Source: an uncultured Sphingomonadaceae bacterium
Lineage (GTDB): Bacteria; Pseudomonadota; Alphaproteobacteria; Sphingomonadales; Sphingomonadaceae
Assembly: GCA_947499975.1 (NCBI GenBank)
Contig: CANMQE010000001.1
Location: 248,001 to 312,000 of the forward strand
DNA length: 64,000 nucleotides
Direction: 5' to 3'
A model generated the notes under the pieces. It did no database searches. It was not told the origin of the DNA and was given only the letters and a program-made list of their open reading frames with translations. Shown one piece after another: positions 35,137 through 44,117 of this stretch. Position numbers and translations under genes: made by a program. How positions within the stretch are numbered: the first letter of the stretch is position 1; each line of letters starts with the position of its first letter.

Positions 35137-35261
35137 AGAGCAAGGGCATCGTGGTGATCTTCGTCATCGTGCTCATCCTGGCGGCAATCATTGCTTATAT
35201 CGGTGGGCAGAGTCTTGGCAGATGGATGACTGCTACCGAAAGCGCTGAAGGGGGCGCCTGA
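35133..35261 (+). CDS. 42-residue single-TM protein inside the pnt operon
   Basis: A GTG at 35133 overlaps the pntAA stop (GTGA). The frame encodes 42 residues: VKSKG, then a hydrophobic helix (about 6-23), then a short polar tail ending EGGA. Its stop lies two bases before the pntAB ATG, and the pntAB ribosome site (AGGGGG) is inside it. Exact packing between two operon genes, with the hydrophobic region in frame, argues that it is translated. I know of no name for it. It might be an accessory subunit of the transhydrogenase. Confidence 0.65.
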   Translation: MKSKGIVVIFVIVLILAAIIAYIGGQSLGRWMTATESAEGGA

Positions 35262-35263
35262 CA

Positions 35264-35545
35264 ATGGACTTCATTTCAATCCTTTCGATCTTCGTGCTGG
35301 CGTGCTTCGTCGGCTATTACGTGGTCTGGTCGGTTACGCCCGCGCTGCACACGCCCTTGATGGCGGTGACCAACGCGATCTCCAGCGTGATTATCGTCGG
35401 CGCGCTGATCGCGAGTGCGGAGGCGGGGAGCGCCATTGCGAAGTGGCTCGGATTGATCGGTGTGGTGCTGGCCAGCGTCAATATCTTCGGCGGGTTCGCC
35501 GTGACCGAGCGGATGCTGGCCATGTACAAGAAGAAGGAGAAGTGA
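35264..35545 (+). CDS. pntAB: NAD(P) transhydrogenase subunit alpha, part 2 (membrane)
   Basis: A 93-residue membrane protein with three hydrophobic helices. It contains FVGYYVVWSVTPALHTPLM and a central GALIAS segment typical of the alpha-subunit domain II. It helps form the proton channel with PntB. AGGGGG lies upstream, inside the preceding small gene. Its stop overlaps the pntB ATG by one base. Confidence 0.95.
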   Translation: MDFISILSIFVLACFVGYYVVWSVTPALHTPLMAVTNAISSVIIVGALIASAEAGSAIAKWLGLIGVVLASVNIFGGFAVTERMLAMYKKKEK

Positions 35546-37005
35546 TGAGCCTGTCCTTCCTCGCTCCCGCCGCCGATACGGCCGCCGCACACGGGCCCGT
35601 AAATCCCTGGGTGGCACTCGCCTACCTCGTTGCCGGCGTGTTCTTCATCCTCGCCTTGCGCGGCCTCTCCAGCCCCGCCACCAGCCGCGCGGGCAATCGC
35701 AACGGCATGATCGGCATGGCGATCGCCGTCATCACCACGCTGGTGACGCATGACATTGCCAATATCGTGGAGATCGGGATCGCCATCCTGATCGGCGGTA
35801 TCATCGGCGTCACCATCGCGCGCAAGATCGCCATGACGGCGATGCCCGAACTGGTGGCTGGCTTTCACTCGCTGGTGGGCCTTGCCGCCGTGCTGGTGGG
35901 CTGGGCAGCCTATCTCAATCCCGGTGCATTCGGCTTGCTGGTCGGCGAAGGGATCGGTGCTGTCAGCAAGGTCGAGATGGGCCTTGGCATAGCCATCGGC
36001 GCGATCACCTTCTCAGGCTCCGTCATCGCCTTCCTGAAACTGAGCGGCAAGATGAGCGGTTCGCCCATCATGCTGCCCGCGCGCCACGTCATCAACCTGG
36101 GCGTGCTGGCCGCGATTATCGTGCTGACCGCGCTTTTCGCCATGGCGACGGGCCCGGCCCAGACGCTGCCGTTTATCATTGCGTTGACCGTGCTGGCCTT
36201 CGTGATCGGCTTCCTGCTGATCATTCCCATCGGCGGGGCGGACATGCCGGTGGTGGTGTCCATGTTGAACAGCTATTCCGGCTGGGCGGCAGCGGCGATG
36301 GGCTTCACGTTGGGCAATGCCGCGATGATCATCACCGGCGCGCTGGTCGGTTCCTCGGGCGCGATCCTCAGCTACATCATGTGCCGCGCGATGAACCGCA
36401 GCTTCATCTCCGTGATCGCGGGCGGCTTTGGCGCAGACAGCGGCGGCGCGGGCGATGGGGAGGCGCGCGAGCAGCGCCCCTACAAGCAGGGCAGCGCGGC
36501 GGATGCCGCCTTCATGCTGGAGCAGGCGGAAAGCGTCATCATCATCCCCGGCTACGGCATGGCCGTGGCGCAGGCGCAGCACGCCTTGCGCGAAATGGCG
36601 GATATGCTGGAAGAACGCGGCGTGGAGGTAAAATACGCCATCCACCCCGTGGCAGGCCGGATGCCGGGGCACATGAACGTGCTGCTGGCGGAGGCATCGG
36701 TGGAATATGACAAGGTGTTCGAGCTGGAAGACATCAATTCCGAATTCGCCCAAGCCGATGTCGCCTTCATCATCGGCGCGAATGACGTGGTGAACCCGGC
36801 GGCCAAGACGGACAAGTCCAGCCCGATCTATGGCATGCCGGTGTTCGATGTGGACAAGGCGAAGCAGGTCTTCTTCATCAAGCGGTCCATGGGCGGCGTG
36901 GGCTATGCAGGTGTCGACAACGACGTGTTCTACATGGACCAGACGATGATGCTGCTGTCCGATGCGAAGAAGATGGTGGAAGAAATCGTAAAGGCTCTCG
37001 ATTAG
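35545..37005 (+). CDS. pntB: NAD(P) transhydrogenase subunit beta
   Basis: A 486-residue membrane subunit. The N-terminal two-thirds hold about eight TM helices (for example GFHSLVGLAAVLVGWAAY and NSYSGWAAAAMGF). The C-terminal NADP(H)-binding domain III starts about 310, with IIPGYGMAVAQAQH, KYAIHPVAGRMPGHMNVLL and GANDVVNPAA. It couples proton re-entry to NADPH formation. AAGGAG precedes the ATG at 35545; the open frame upstream is not coding. Confidence 0.96.
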   Translation: MSLSFLAPAADTAAAHGPVNPWVALAYLVAGVFFILALRGLSSPATSRAGNRNGMIGMAIAVITTLVTHDIANIVEIGIAILIGGIIGVTIARKIAMTAMPELVAGFHSLVGLAAVLVGWAAYLNPGAFGLLVGEGIGAVSKVEMGLGIAIGAITFSGSVIAFLKLSGKMSGSPIMLPARHVINLGVLAAIIVLTALFAMATGPAQTLPFIIALTVLAFVIGFLLIIPIGGADMPVVVSMLNSYSGWAAAAMGFTLGNAAMIITGALVGSSGAILSYIMCRAMNRSFISVIAGGFGADSGGAGDGEAREQRPYKQGSAADAAFMLEQAESVIIIPGYGMAVAQAQHALREMADMLEERGVEVKYAIHPVAGRMPGHMNVLLAEASVEYDKVFELEDINSEFAQADVAFIIGANDVVNPAAKTDKSSPIYGMPVFDVDKAKQVFFIKRSMGGVGYAGVDNDVFYMDQTMMLLSDAKKMVEEIVKALD

Positions 37006-37027
37006 AAGTTCGGCCTCGCGCTTCACT

Positions 37028-37044
37028 GCGCGATCCGATCGCGC
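37028..37044. repeat. Short inverted repeat after pntB
   Basis: GCGCGATC (37028-37035) and GATCGCGC (37037-37044) form an 8-bp palindrome around a single base. It is too tight for a terminator loop. It lies in the 166-bp space between pntB and the racemase gene, which otherwise shows nothing clear. Confidence 0.3.
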
Positions 37045-37171
37045 GTGCGGGAAACGGCGGGGAACAAGTTCGCCTGCCGACCCGTTCTGCGCGGCAGAAC
37101 ACTTTTGGTGCGGCCACGATGGCAGGCACCGCATCACGATCCCTTCCGGGATAACTTAGGGGCATTTAACG

Positions 37172-37873
37172 TTGCGAAAACTGGGCTTGATCGGCGGCAT
37201 GAGCTGGGTTTCGACCCGCACCTATTACGAACGCATCAATCGCTACGTGCAACGCCACATGGGCAAGACCGCCTCCGCACCGATGCTGATCGAAAGCCTC
37301 GATTTCTCGCAAATCTATCGCTTGCAGAGCAATGAGGACTGGCAGCGCGCAACCGATGTCATCACCGAAAGCGCGCAGCGGCTGAGCGATGCCGGGGCCG
37401 AGGCCATCGTGATCGGCGCCAATTCCATGCACAAGGTCTACCGCGACGTGGAAGCACGGGTGGAAACGCCCATCATCCACATCGCGGAATGCGTGGGCGA
37501 CAGGATGGAGGCCGACGGTATCGAGCGCGCCGGACTGATTGGCACCAGCAACGTGATGACAGAAAGCTTCTATCGCCGCCGCCTCGTTTCTCACGGCGTG
37601 GACCTGCTGCCCCCCGATATGGACAATGTGGAGATGCTGGACCGCATCATCTACGAGGAACTGATGGTGGGCAAGGCGTCGCAGGACGCGCGCCGTGCCT
37701 TGCGATCCATGTTCACCAACATGCAGAAGGATGGCGCGCAGGCGGTGATCCTGGCATGCACGGAGCTGGAACTGGTGGTAGACGTGGATGCGAATATCCT
37801 GCCGATCTACGACTGCACCGGCATTCACGCGGATGCCGCGGCACAGTGGATAATCGGCGACGAACAGCAGTAA
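37172..37873 (+). CDS. Aspartate/glutamate racemase family protein
   Basis: A 233-residue racemase-fold protein starting at TTG (AGGGG ten bases upstream). LGLIGGMSWVSTRTYYERIN is the family N-terminus. The second catalytic Cys is in ILACTELEL. The first catalytic position reads GANSMHK, with Ser where Cys or Thr is usual, similar to the YgeA group that uses Thr. It may racemise an unusual amino acid or isomerise another substrate. It lies 62 bp before the dNTPase gene. Confidence 0.82.
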   Translation: MRKLGLIGGMSWVSTRTYYERINRYVQRHMGKTASAPMLIESLDFSQIYRLQSNEDWQRATDVITESAQRLSDAGAEAIVIGANSMHKVYRDVEARVETPIIHIAECVGDRMEADGIERAGLIGTSNVMTESFYRRRLVSHGVDLLPPDMDNVEMLDRIIYEELMVGKASQDARRALRSMFTNMQKDGAQAVILACTELELVVDVDANILPIYDCTGIHADAAAQWIIGDEQQ

Positions 37874-37935
37874 TTTCGCGGCGTTCGCGGGCTGTTCCCG
37901 TTGCCTGCACTGCCACGCTCACCTAGCGCACTAGC

Positions 37936-39096
37936 ATGTTGCGCGCGCCCTTTGCTGCCGATCCCGCGAAAACTCGCGGGCGTGAATTTGATCAGTCGGG
38001 CCATGGCGCGCGCGGCCCGCGCAGTGCATTTCAGCGCGATCGGGACAGGATCATCCATTCCATCGCCTTCCGGCGGCTGGCGGGCAAGACACAGGTGTTC
38101 GTGGCGCCCGACGGCGATCATTACCGTGTCCGCCTGACCCACAGCCTGGAAGTCGCGCAGATCGGCCGCGTGATCGCGCGCGACCTCGGGCTGGACGAGG
38201 ATCTGACAGAGGCGCTTTGCCTGGCGCACGATCTGGGGCACCCGCCCTTCGGCCACCCCGGCGAAGATGCACTGAACGCGTCGCTTTCGCGCAGGGGCGG
38301 GTTCGATCACAACGAACATGCCCTGCGCACCGTGATGCGGCTGGATACGCCCTATTGCGATTGCCCCGGACTTAATCTCACGTGGGAAACGCTGGAAGGC
38401 CTTGCGAAGCATAATGGGCCGGTAAGCCAGCCCGGCTGGGCATTGGCAGAACTGGACGCGGCCTTTCCGTTGCAACTGGACCGCTGGCCATCGCTGGAAG
38501 CGCAGGTTTCTGCCCTGGCTGACGACATTGCCTACGACAATCACGATATCGACGATGGCCTTCGCGCAGGCTACCTGGAACTGGACCAGTTGCTGCAACT
38601 GGATTTCATCGCCGATCTCTGGCGCGATGTGGAAACCCGCTATCCCAATGCCCGGCGTGAGGAGCAATTGCGCGAACTGGTGCGCACGCAGATTGGCGTG
38701 ATGGTGAACGATCTGCTGCAAACCACGCGGGTCAACCTGAAAGGTATTCAATCCGTCGAGGAGGTGCGCGGTGCGGGTTGCGCTGTCGCCACATTCTCTC
38801 CAGAAATGGCGAGGCAGGAAAGGGCGCTGAAATCCTTTATGTACGCCAATCTCTATCATCACGACGCACAGCTTCGCACAGCGCAGGCCGCACGCGGCGT
38901 TATTGCGAAGCTTTACGCTGCCTATGATCAGGATCCCGCGCTGATGAATTCGCGCTGGGCCGAGAGCCTGCCGGATGAAGAACCCGCACGCGCGCGCCAT
39001 CTTGCCGATTTCATCGCGGGCATGACCGATCATTTCGCCATGGACCAATACGCCCGCATCTATGGCGAGAGGCCTGACGGGCTTTCCAATGTCTGA
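37936..39096 (+). CDS. dgt: dGTP triphosphohydrolase-like protein
   Basis: A 386-residue HD-domain dNTP triphosphohydrolase. R-L-T-H-S-L-E-V (His 69), AHDLGHPPFGH (His 98, Asp 99) and DDIAYDNHDIDD give the metal-binding set. The N-terminal DRDRIIHSIAFRRLAGKTQVF is the family signature. It hydrolyses dNTPs to nucleosides and triphosphate. Its 3' end overlaps the next gene by 8 bp, so the two are coupled. Confidence 0.93.
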   Translation: MLRAPFAADPAKTRGREFDQSGHGARGPRSAFQRDRDRIIHSIAFRRLAGKTQVFVAPDGDHYRVRLTHSLEVAQIGRVIARDLGLDEDLTEALCLAHDLGHPPFGHPGEDALNASLSRRGGFDHNEHALRTVMRLDTPYCDCPGLNLTWETLEGLAKHNGPVSQPGWALAELDAAFPLQLDRWPSLEAQVSALADDIAYDNHDIDDGLRAGYLELDQLLQLDFIADLWRDVETRYPNARREEQLRELVRTQIGVMVNDLLQTTRVNLKGIQSVEEVRGAGCAVATFSPEMARQERALKSFMYANLYHHDAQLRTAQAARGVIAKLYAAYDQDPALMNSRWAESLPDEEPARARHLADFIAGMTDHFAMDQYARIYGERPDGLSNV

Positions 39097-39802
39097 GCCG
39101 CGGCGCATCCTCCTGGTGGGTGCGACCGGCCTGATTGGCCGCACGATCATCGCCCGCTCCCCCGTTCTGAACGATGTGATCCTGCAAGGCGTGGCCCGCC
39201 GCGAGATTGAATTTCCCGAAGGCATACGCATGGAACTGGTGCTGGCGCAAAGCGATGCCTGGCCGGAAATCATCACTCAGCTTACGCCAGATGCGGTGAT
39301 CTGCGCCTTGGGCACCACCCGGCGCAAGGCCGGTAGCCAGGAGGCCATGCGGGAGGTGGATCACGATCTCGTGCTTGAAGTTGCACGCGCGGCGAAGGAA
39401 GCTGCCGTGAAGAATTTCGTGCATGTGTCGTCGGTGGGTGCCGATCCCTTTTCCCGCAATGGCTATCTGAAGATGAAGGGGGAGACGGAGCGCGACCTGA
39501 AGTCTCTCAAGCTGCACCGTCTGGATATCATGCGCCCCGGCCTGCTTCGCGGAAAGCGGGAGAACGACATGCGCCCGCTGGAAAAGCTGGGCCAGATCGC
39601 CGCGCCGCTGGGCGATCTCCTGCTGCAGGGCGGCAGGACGAAATACCGCTCCATGCGCGCAACCGACGTGGCCGACGCGGCGTTTTCGTTTGCAGGTGCC
39701 AAGGCCAGGGGGCAGTTCGTGCACGAGCATGATGCCCTGATGCGCGCCGCACGCGAATTCCAGCGCAATCTGGCCAGCAAGGAACAGCAGGAAGGCGCCT
39801 GA
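39089..39802 (+). CDS. NAD(P)-binding oxidoreductase, HTATIP2/YbjT-like
   Basis: A 237-residue Rossmann protein. ILLVGATGLIGRTI is the dinucleotide motif, ALGTTRRKAGS and VHVSSVGADPFSRNGYLKMKGETE follow, matching the atypical SDR/HTATIP2-type proteins that lack a strict Y-x-x-x-K. The ATG at 39089 is chosen over an upstream start because it gives a clean MSEPRRILLVG opening and overlaps dgt by only 8 bp. Substrate unknown. Confidence 0.8.
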   Translation: MSEPRRILLVGATGLIGRTIIARSPVLNDVILQGVARREIEFPEGIRMELVLAQSDAWPEIITQLTPDAVICALGTTRRKAGSQEAMREVDHDLVLEVARAAKEAAVKNFVHVSSVGADPFSRNGYLKMKGETERDLKSLKLHRLDIMRPGLLRGKRENDMRPLEKLGQIAAPLGDLLLQGGRTKYRSMRATDVADAAFSFAGAKARGQFVHEHDALMRAAREFQRNLASKEQQEGA

Positions 39803-39843
39803 GCGCAATTCTCGCCAAAAGCGGCAAGCCAAGGACAGAAGCC

Positions 39844-40308
39844 ATGTGGGATAGCCTTTTCGCGATAGCCAATATCTGGGCGATGGTATGCTGGGCAGCG
39901 CTGGTGCTGCTGCCGCGCGGTGCCTTCGTGCAGAGCGCCGTGTTCTACGCCGGGATCGGGCTCTTGTGCCTCGCCTATACCGTGCTGCTGGCGTTGCTGA
40001 TCACGGGCACGGTCAACGGCAATCCCGTCGATCCATCCGCACAAAGCAGCTTCACCACGATCGAGGGCGTGCGCGGCATCTTCATGTCGGATGGCGGCGT
40101 GGTGGTGGGCTGGATACATTACCTCGCGCTGGACCTGTTCGCAGGCCTCTGGATCGCGAAGGATGCCGATCAGAAGGGCTTTTCCAGGCTCCTGCAGGCA
40201 CCCGTCCTGCTGCTGACGTTCATGGCTGGCCCTGCCGGTGTGCTGGTGTGGCTGGCCATCCGCGAGCGCAGGGCCCGCAAGGACGCGAGAGCGAAGATAC
40301 GAACATGA
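39844..40308 (+). CDS. ABA4-like / DUF4281 membrane protein
   Basis: A 154-residue protein with four TM helices. WDSLFAIANIWAMVCWAALVLLPR and GWIHYLALDLFAGLWIAKDA are the family marks. The plant member ABA4 is needed for neoxanthin synthesis. In bacteria the family occurs in carotenoid producers, which fits a pigmented Erythrobacter-like host, but a carotenoid role here is inference. Its stop overlaps the next ATG (ATGA). Confidence 0.8.
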   Translation: MWDSLFAIANIWAMVCWAALVLLPRGAFVQSAVFYAGIGLLCLAYTVLLALLITGTVNGNPVDPSAQSSFTTIEGVRGIFMSDGGVVVGWIHYLALDLFAGLWIAKDADQKGFSRLLQAPVLLLTFMAGPAGVLVWLAIRERRARKDARAKIRT

Positions 40309-40901
40309 GCATGAAGCACGCGCCTGCGACGCAGCGCAATCGAGAGCCCATCCGCGAAGTTCTGGAACAGGAGCTTTCAGGCAGCGGCACGCTTCTGGAA
40401 ATTGCCGCGGGCACGGGGGAGCACGCCGTGTATCTGTCACGCACTTTGCAAGGCTGGCAATGGCAGCCGACCGATCCCGATCCCGAGGCGATAGCATCCA
40501 TCGCCGCCTGGCGGGAGGCGGAGGGCGCGCCGAACCTCAAATCGCCGATCCAGCTCGATGCGGCGGCTGAACGCTGGCCCGTCACAAAGGCCGATGCCAT
40601 CCTGTGCGTCAACATGACCCACATAAGCCCGCCTGCCGCGACACGGGGCCTGTTTGCAGCGAGTGGCCGCCTGCTGGGTGAAGGTGCCCCTTTGCTGATC
40701 TACGGGCCGTTCCTGGAAGCCGGGGTGCAAACTGCTGCCTCGAACCTCGGTTTCGATGCGAGCCTGAAGGCGCGCGATCCTGCCTGGGGATTGCGAGAGG
40801 TCAGCTGGCTGGACGAACTGGCGGCAGCGAACGGGCTAGAGCGCACCGCGCGGCACGCCATGCCCGCGAACAACCTGATCTTGGTCTATCGCAAGAAGTA
40901 A
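40305..40901 (+). CDS. DUF938 SAM-dependent methyltransferase
   Basis: A 198-residue methyltransferase. M-K-H-A-P-A-T-Q-R-N-R-E-P-I opens the DUF938 family. LLEIAAGTGEHAVYLSRTL is SAM motif I, and WQPTDPDPEAIASIAAW the acidic strand. C-terminal NNLILVYRK is also typical. Substrate unknown. The ATG at 40305 overlaps the ABA4-like stop. A strong terminator follows immediately. Confidence 0.9.
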   Translation: MSMKHAPATQRNREPIREVLEQELSGSGTLLEIAAGTGEHAVYLSRTLQGWQWQPTDPDPEAIASIAAWREAEGAPNLKSPIQLDAAAERWPVTKADAILCVNMTHISPPAATRGLFAASGRLLGEGAPLLIYGPFLEAGVQTAASNLGFDASLKARDPAWGLREVSWLDELAAANGLERTARHAMPANNLILVYRKK

Positions 40902-40932
40902 AACGCCCGCCGGGTCCTGCCGGCGGGCGTTT
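40901..40932 (+). terminator. Rho-independent terminator after the DUF938 gene
   Basis: AAACGCCCGCCG (40901-40912) pairs with CGGCGGGCGTTT (40921-40932). The palindrome can act on both strands, serving the DUF938 gene and the convergent small lipoprotein gene. Confidence 0.88.
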
Positions 40933-40990
40933 GCGACCCTTGGGGGGGTTATTGATCAGCAGTTATGCGCCGAATTCCTCTCGGGATCTC

Positions 40991-41119
40991 TCAAATCGCT
41001 TCATCGGCGTCGTCTGCCACCGATTCCAGATCCTGTCCCAGCCCGCGCACGGTGTTACATGCGGTGGCCGTAAGGGCCATGACGCTGACAGTGACAGCCA
41101 GGATGATTTTTCGGGTCAT
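40991..41119 (-). CDS. Entericidin-like small lipoprotein
   Basis: A 42-residue protein. MTRKIILAVTVSVMALTATAC is a lipoprotein signal with Cys 21. The mature peptide NTVRGLGQDLESVADDADEA carries the N-T-V-x-G-x-G-x-D motif of entericidin A/B family lipoproteins. AAGGA lies six bases before the ATG. Entericidins act in E. coli as a toxin/antidote pair; most alphaproteobacterial copies are single and uncharacterised. No second copy is adjacent. Confidence 0.88.
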   Translation of the reverse strand: MTRKIILAVTVSVMALTATACNTVRGLGQDLESVADDADEAI

Positions 41120-41179
41120 TGCGTTTCCTTCTTTGATCCCAGGGACAGGTCACTTCGCCATTAAACTAGCTGGGAAGCG

Positions 41180-42106
41180 TCAGGTTCCTGTCGCTTGTCT
41201 CTGATCCACAAACTTGCGCCGGGCAAGATAATGCTCTCGCCAACTGATCGTCAGCCCCGCCGAAACCACCAGCACGGCGCCGATCCAGGTGGTGGCAGGC
41301 GGCAGGTTTGCGAAGATCAGCCATCCCAACAGGGTGGCCCAGATGATGCTGGAATAATCCATCACGATCACGCTGGATACCTTGCCGAACCGCAGCGCCA
41401 TCGTCACCAGCACCTGTCCCCACGTGCCGGCGACGCCGATGCCCACGATCAGCATCCATTCCTGCGCCGTGTGCGGCTGCGACATCCAAAGCATGAAGGG
41501 AAAGGTGACCACTACCGATATCGCGCTGAACCAGAACACGATCACCATCGGTGTCTCGGTCCGCGACAGATCGCGTATCTGGATGGAGATGAGCGCGATC
41601 ATGAACGCCCCGCCAAGCGCCACGGCAGCGCCATACAGGGGCAGGGCACCGCCGCCCGGCTGGGCGATGACAAGGATGCCGAGGAAGCCAGCCAGCACCG
41701 CGCCCCAGCGCCAGATGCCAACGCTTTCCTTCAACAGCAAGATAGATAACACCACTGCGAACATAGGCCCGGTAAAGCCCAGCGTGGTCGCTTCCGCCAG
41801 TGGCAGCAGGATCACCCCGCCGAAGTTCAGGATCATCCCGGTAACGCCGTAAATCGCCCGTACTGCATGTGCCTTTGGCCGACTGGTGGCCAGTTGCCCG
41901 ATGCCGCCTGCGATCATCGCCCAGCCAAGAAGGATGGGCAGCGATACGAGCTGGCGCCAGAACAATAGCTCAGCCAGGTGGATGCCGCTCTCCGATGCCA
42001 GCTTGATCATCGCGGCCATCACGGCAAACCCGGCGATGCCTGCAAGGCGCATCAGCAGTGCCAGCAAGGGGCGATCGCTGGAATTGTCGCGCGGCGCAGT
42101 CGTCAT
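41180..42106 (-). CDS. DMT/EamA family transporter
   Basis: A 308-residue inner-membrane protein with about ten TM helices in two EamA repeats (roughly 15-140 and 160-290). Marks are SLPILLGWAMIAGG, TLGFTGPMFAVVLSILLLKE and SSVIVMDYSSIIWATLLGWL. Substrate unknown. It stands alone, divergent from the small membrane protein gene at 42181. Confidence 0.9.
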   Translation of the reverse strand: MTTAPRDNSSDRPLLALLMRLAGIAGFAVMAAMIKLASESGIHLAELLFWRQLVSLPILLGWAMIAGGIGQLATSRPKAHAVRAIYGVTGMILNFGGVILLPLAEATTLGFTGPMFAVVLSILLLKESVGIWRWGAVLAGFLGILVIAQPGGGALPLYGAAVALGGAFMIALISIQIRDLSRTETPMVIVFWFSAISVVVTFPFMLWMSQPHTAQEWMLIVGIGVAGTWGQVLVTMALRFGKVSSVIVMDYSSIIWATLLGWLIFANLPPATTWIGAVLVVSAGLTISWREHYLARRKFVDQRQATGT

Positions 42107-42180
42107 CTTGCGGCCATAGGCCTTGGGAATGAGGGATCAAGCGTTGTAGCAGCGCCATCGCTGCCCATATTCGCGCCGTC

Positions 42181-42411
42181 ATGCATTTGCCCGACTGGAT
42201 CCGATTTGCCAGCGATGCCACGCTTTACGGCTTGTGGGGCGGCGGATTGCTGTCTGTCTCGGCCTTCAGCGCGTGGCGCGACTTTCGCAGGCGCAAGCGC
42301 CGCGACATTGATCGCGTGGGGCTGATGCCGTGGCGCGATATCGGTGCGCTCACCGGATTTGCCGGTCTTGCCCTGCTGGCCTTTGCTGCCGTGGGCTGGC
42401 TGCGCGGATAG
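42181..42411 (+). CDS. Small membrane protein, 76 residues
   Basis: 76 residues with two hydrophobic segments (about 16-32 and 55-73) joined by a strongly basic loop (DFRRRKRRDIDR). Start at MHLPDWIRF. No known family. It converges on cpaF with 9 bp between. Probably an inner-membrane protein; low information. Confidence 0.5.
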   Translation: MHLPDWIRFASDATLYGLWGGGLLSVSAFSAWRDFRRRKRRDIDRVGLMPWRDIGALTGFAGLALLAFAAVGWLRG

Positions 42412-42420
42412 CGCGAGCCG

Positions 42421-43959
42421 TTAGAGACAGGCTTCCAGATACGCCTGGTCAAAGCCGAACTGGCGGGCTTTCTCCAGCGTGTAGGGGCGCAGGCCGGAAG
42501 ACCGGTATTCGCCGATGATCTTGCCGTCGTCGCCCTCATCCAAATATTCAAAGCCGAACAATTCCTGCGTCACGATCACGTCGCCTTCCATGCCGATCAC
42601 CTCGGTGATGTTGGTGGTGCGGCGCGAACCGTCACGCAGACGCTTCACCTGCACGATCAGGTCGACCGATTCCGCGATCTGGCGCGAGATGGCTTCCTTC
42701 GGAATCTTGATATCGCCCATCAGGATCATGTTTTCCATACGGCCCAGGCACTCTCGTGGAGAGTTGGCGTGAAGCGTACACATGGAGCCATCGTGGCCAG
42801 TGTTCATGGCGGCGAGAAGGTCGAAACATTCCGCGCCGCGAATTTCGCCCAGGATAATCCGGTCCGGGCGCATACGCAGGGCGTTCTTCACCAGATCGCC
42901 AATGGTGATGGCGCCCTGGCCCTCCAGGTTTGGCGGACGCGTTTCCAGCGGCAACCAGTGCGGCTGCTGCAGGCGAAGCTCGGCCGCATCCTCGATCGTC
43001 AGCACACGTTCGCCCGGATCGATCATTTTCGACAGGGCATTGAGCATGGTCGTCTTGCCCGAACCCGTACCGCCCGAAATCACGACGTTCATACGGCAGG
43101 CACCGGCAATCTTCAGCGCCGTTGCCATCTTGTCGTTCATCGAATTCCAGCCCTTGAGCATGTCGATGGTGATGGGCTTTTCGGAAAACTTACGAATCGA
43201 GATCGCCGTGCCCTTCAGGCTCAGCGGCGGGACGATCACGTTTACACGCGAACCGTCTTTCAGGCGGGCGTCGGCCAGCGGCGTTGTCTGGTCAACACGG
43301 CGACCGACCTGGTTCACGATGCGCTGGGCGATCTGGAACAGGTGGTTCTCGTCGCGAAACTTGATCGGGGCGAGCACCAGCTTGCCGCCTTTCTCGATGT
43401 AGGTCTGATCCGGCCCGTTCACCATGATATCGGAAACGTCCGGGTCGCCCAGCAATTCCTCCAGGGGTCCGAAACCGAGCAGTTCGTCGATCAGCACCTT
43501 TTCCAGCGCGAATTGCTCGCGCCGGTTCAGCGTGACCTTGAGCTCGGCCAGCACTTCCATGATGATCGGACGGAATTCTTCGGACAGCTCCTCTTTCGAA
43601 AGAGTCGCTGCCGCTTCGGGATCCACGCGTTCCAGCAGGCGCGGCAGCACCTGTTCCTTGATCTTGTGGACGGAAGCCTCGAAGCCGCCAAGCTCGCTGA
43701 CGTTGTCGTGCACGGCATTGCTGCGATCCGCCAGCCGGCTCATCGCGTCGCCCTGTTGCGGACCTCCGCCTTCCACGGCTGCACCCTCGGAAGGGACGGG
43801 CGGGAATTGCTCGCCGCCCGGCGCGGGCACGGCCGGTTCTTCGCTGGCGGGCTGTGAAGATGAATTTCCACCGCCTCGCATGGGCTTTGCCACCCCGAAG
43901 CTCGGACGTGCGCCCTTGGACATGCCACCTGCGCCGCTCTTGCGTCCGAATGCGCTCAT
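42421..43959 (-). CDS. cpaF: CpaF/TadA-family secretion ATPase
   Basis: A 512-residue type II/IV secretion ATPase that powers Flp/Tad pilus assembly. A Gly/Pro/Ser-rich tail of about 75 residues precedes the N-terminal domain. Walker A is SGGTGSGKTT at 295-304, the Asp box is LTIEDAAELRL, Walker B is RIILGEIRG, and the His box is GSMCTLHANSP. No other cpa/tad gene is in the window, so it is detached from its usual operon. It is divergent from the glycosyltransferase at 44118, with a 158-bp AT-richer promoter region between. Confidence 0.94.
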   Translation of the reverse strand: MSAFGRKSGAGGMSKGARPSFGVAKPMRGGGNSSSQPASEEPAVPAPGGEQFPPVPSEGAAVEGGGPQQGDAMSRLADRSNAVHDNVSELGGFEASVHKIKEQVLPRLLERVDPEAAATLSKEELSEEFRPIIMEVLAELKVTLNRREQFALEKVLIDELLGFGPLEELLGDPDVSDIMVNGPDQTYIEKGGKLVLAPIKFRDENHLFQIAQRIVNQVGRRVDQTTPLADARLKDGSRVNVIVPPLSLKGTAISIRKFSEKPITIDMLKGWNSMNDKMATALKIAGACRMNVVISGGTGSGKTTMLNALSKMIDPGERVLTIEDAAELRLQQPHWLPLETRPPNLEGQGAITIGDLVKNALRMRPDRIILGEIRGAECFDLLAAMNTGHDGSMCTLHANSPRECLGRMENMILMGDIKIPKEAISRQIAESVDLIVQVKRLRDGSRRTTNITEVIGMEGDVIVTQELFGFEYLDEGDDGKIIGEYRSSGLRPYTLEKARQFGFDQAYLEACL

Positions 43960-44117
43960 TCTCGCAAACCCCCTAAAACTCGGTTTCTGCCGCCAGACTG
44001 AAGAATTCGGCGGATTTCGTAGGATGTGCTTCTTGCGAATTTAGGTGAAGAACTGGTTAAGTTTGTCCAGCTAAGGTCGATTTCAGCGCACGCTTTTCCA
44101 GAGGTTGGACAATCCCA

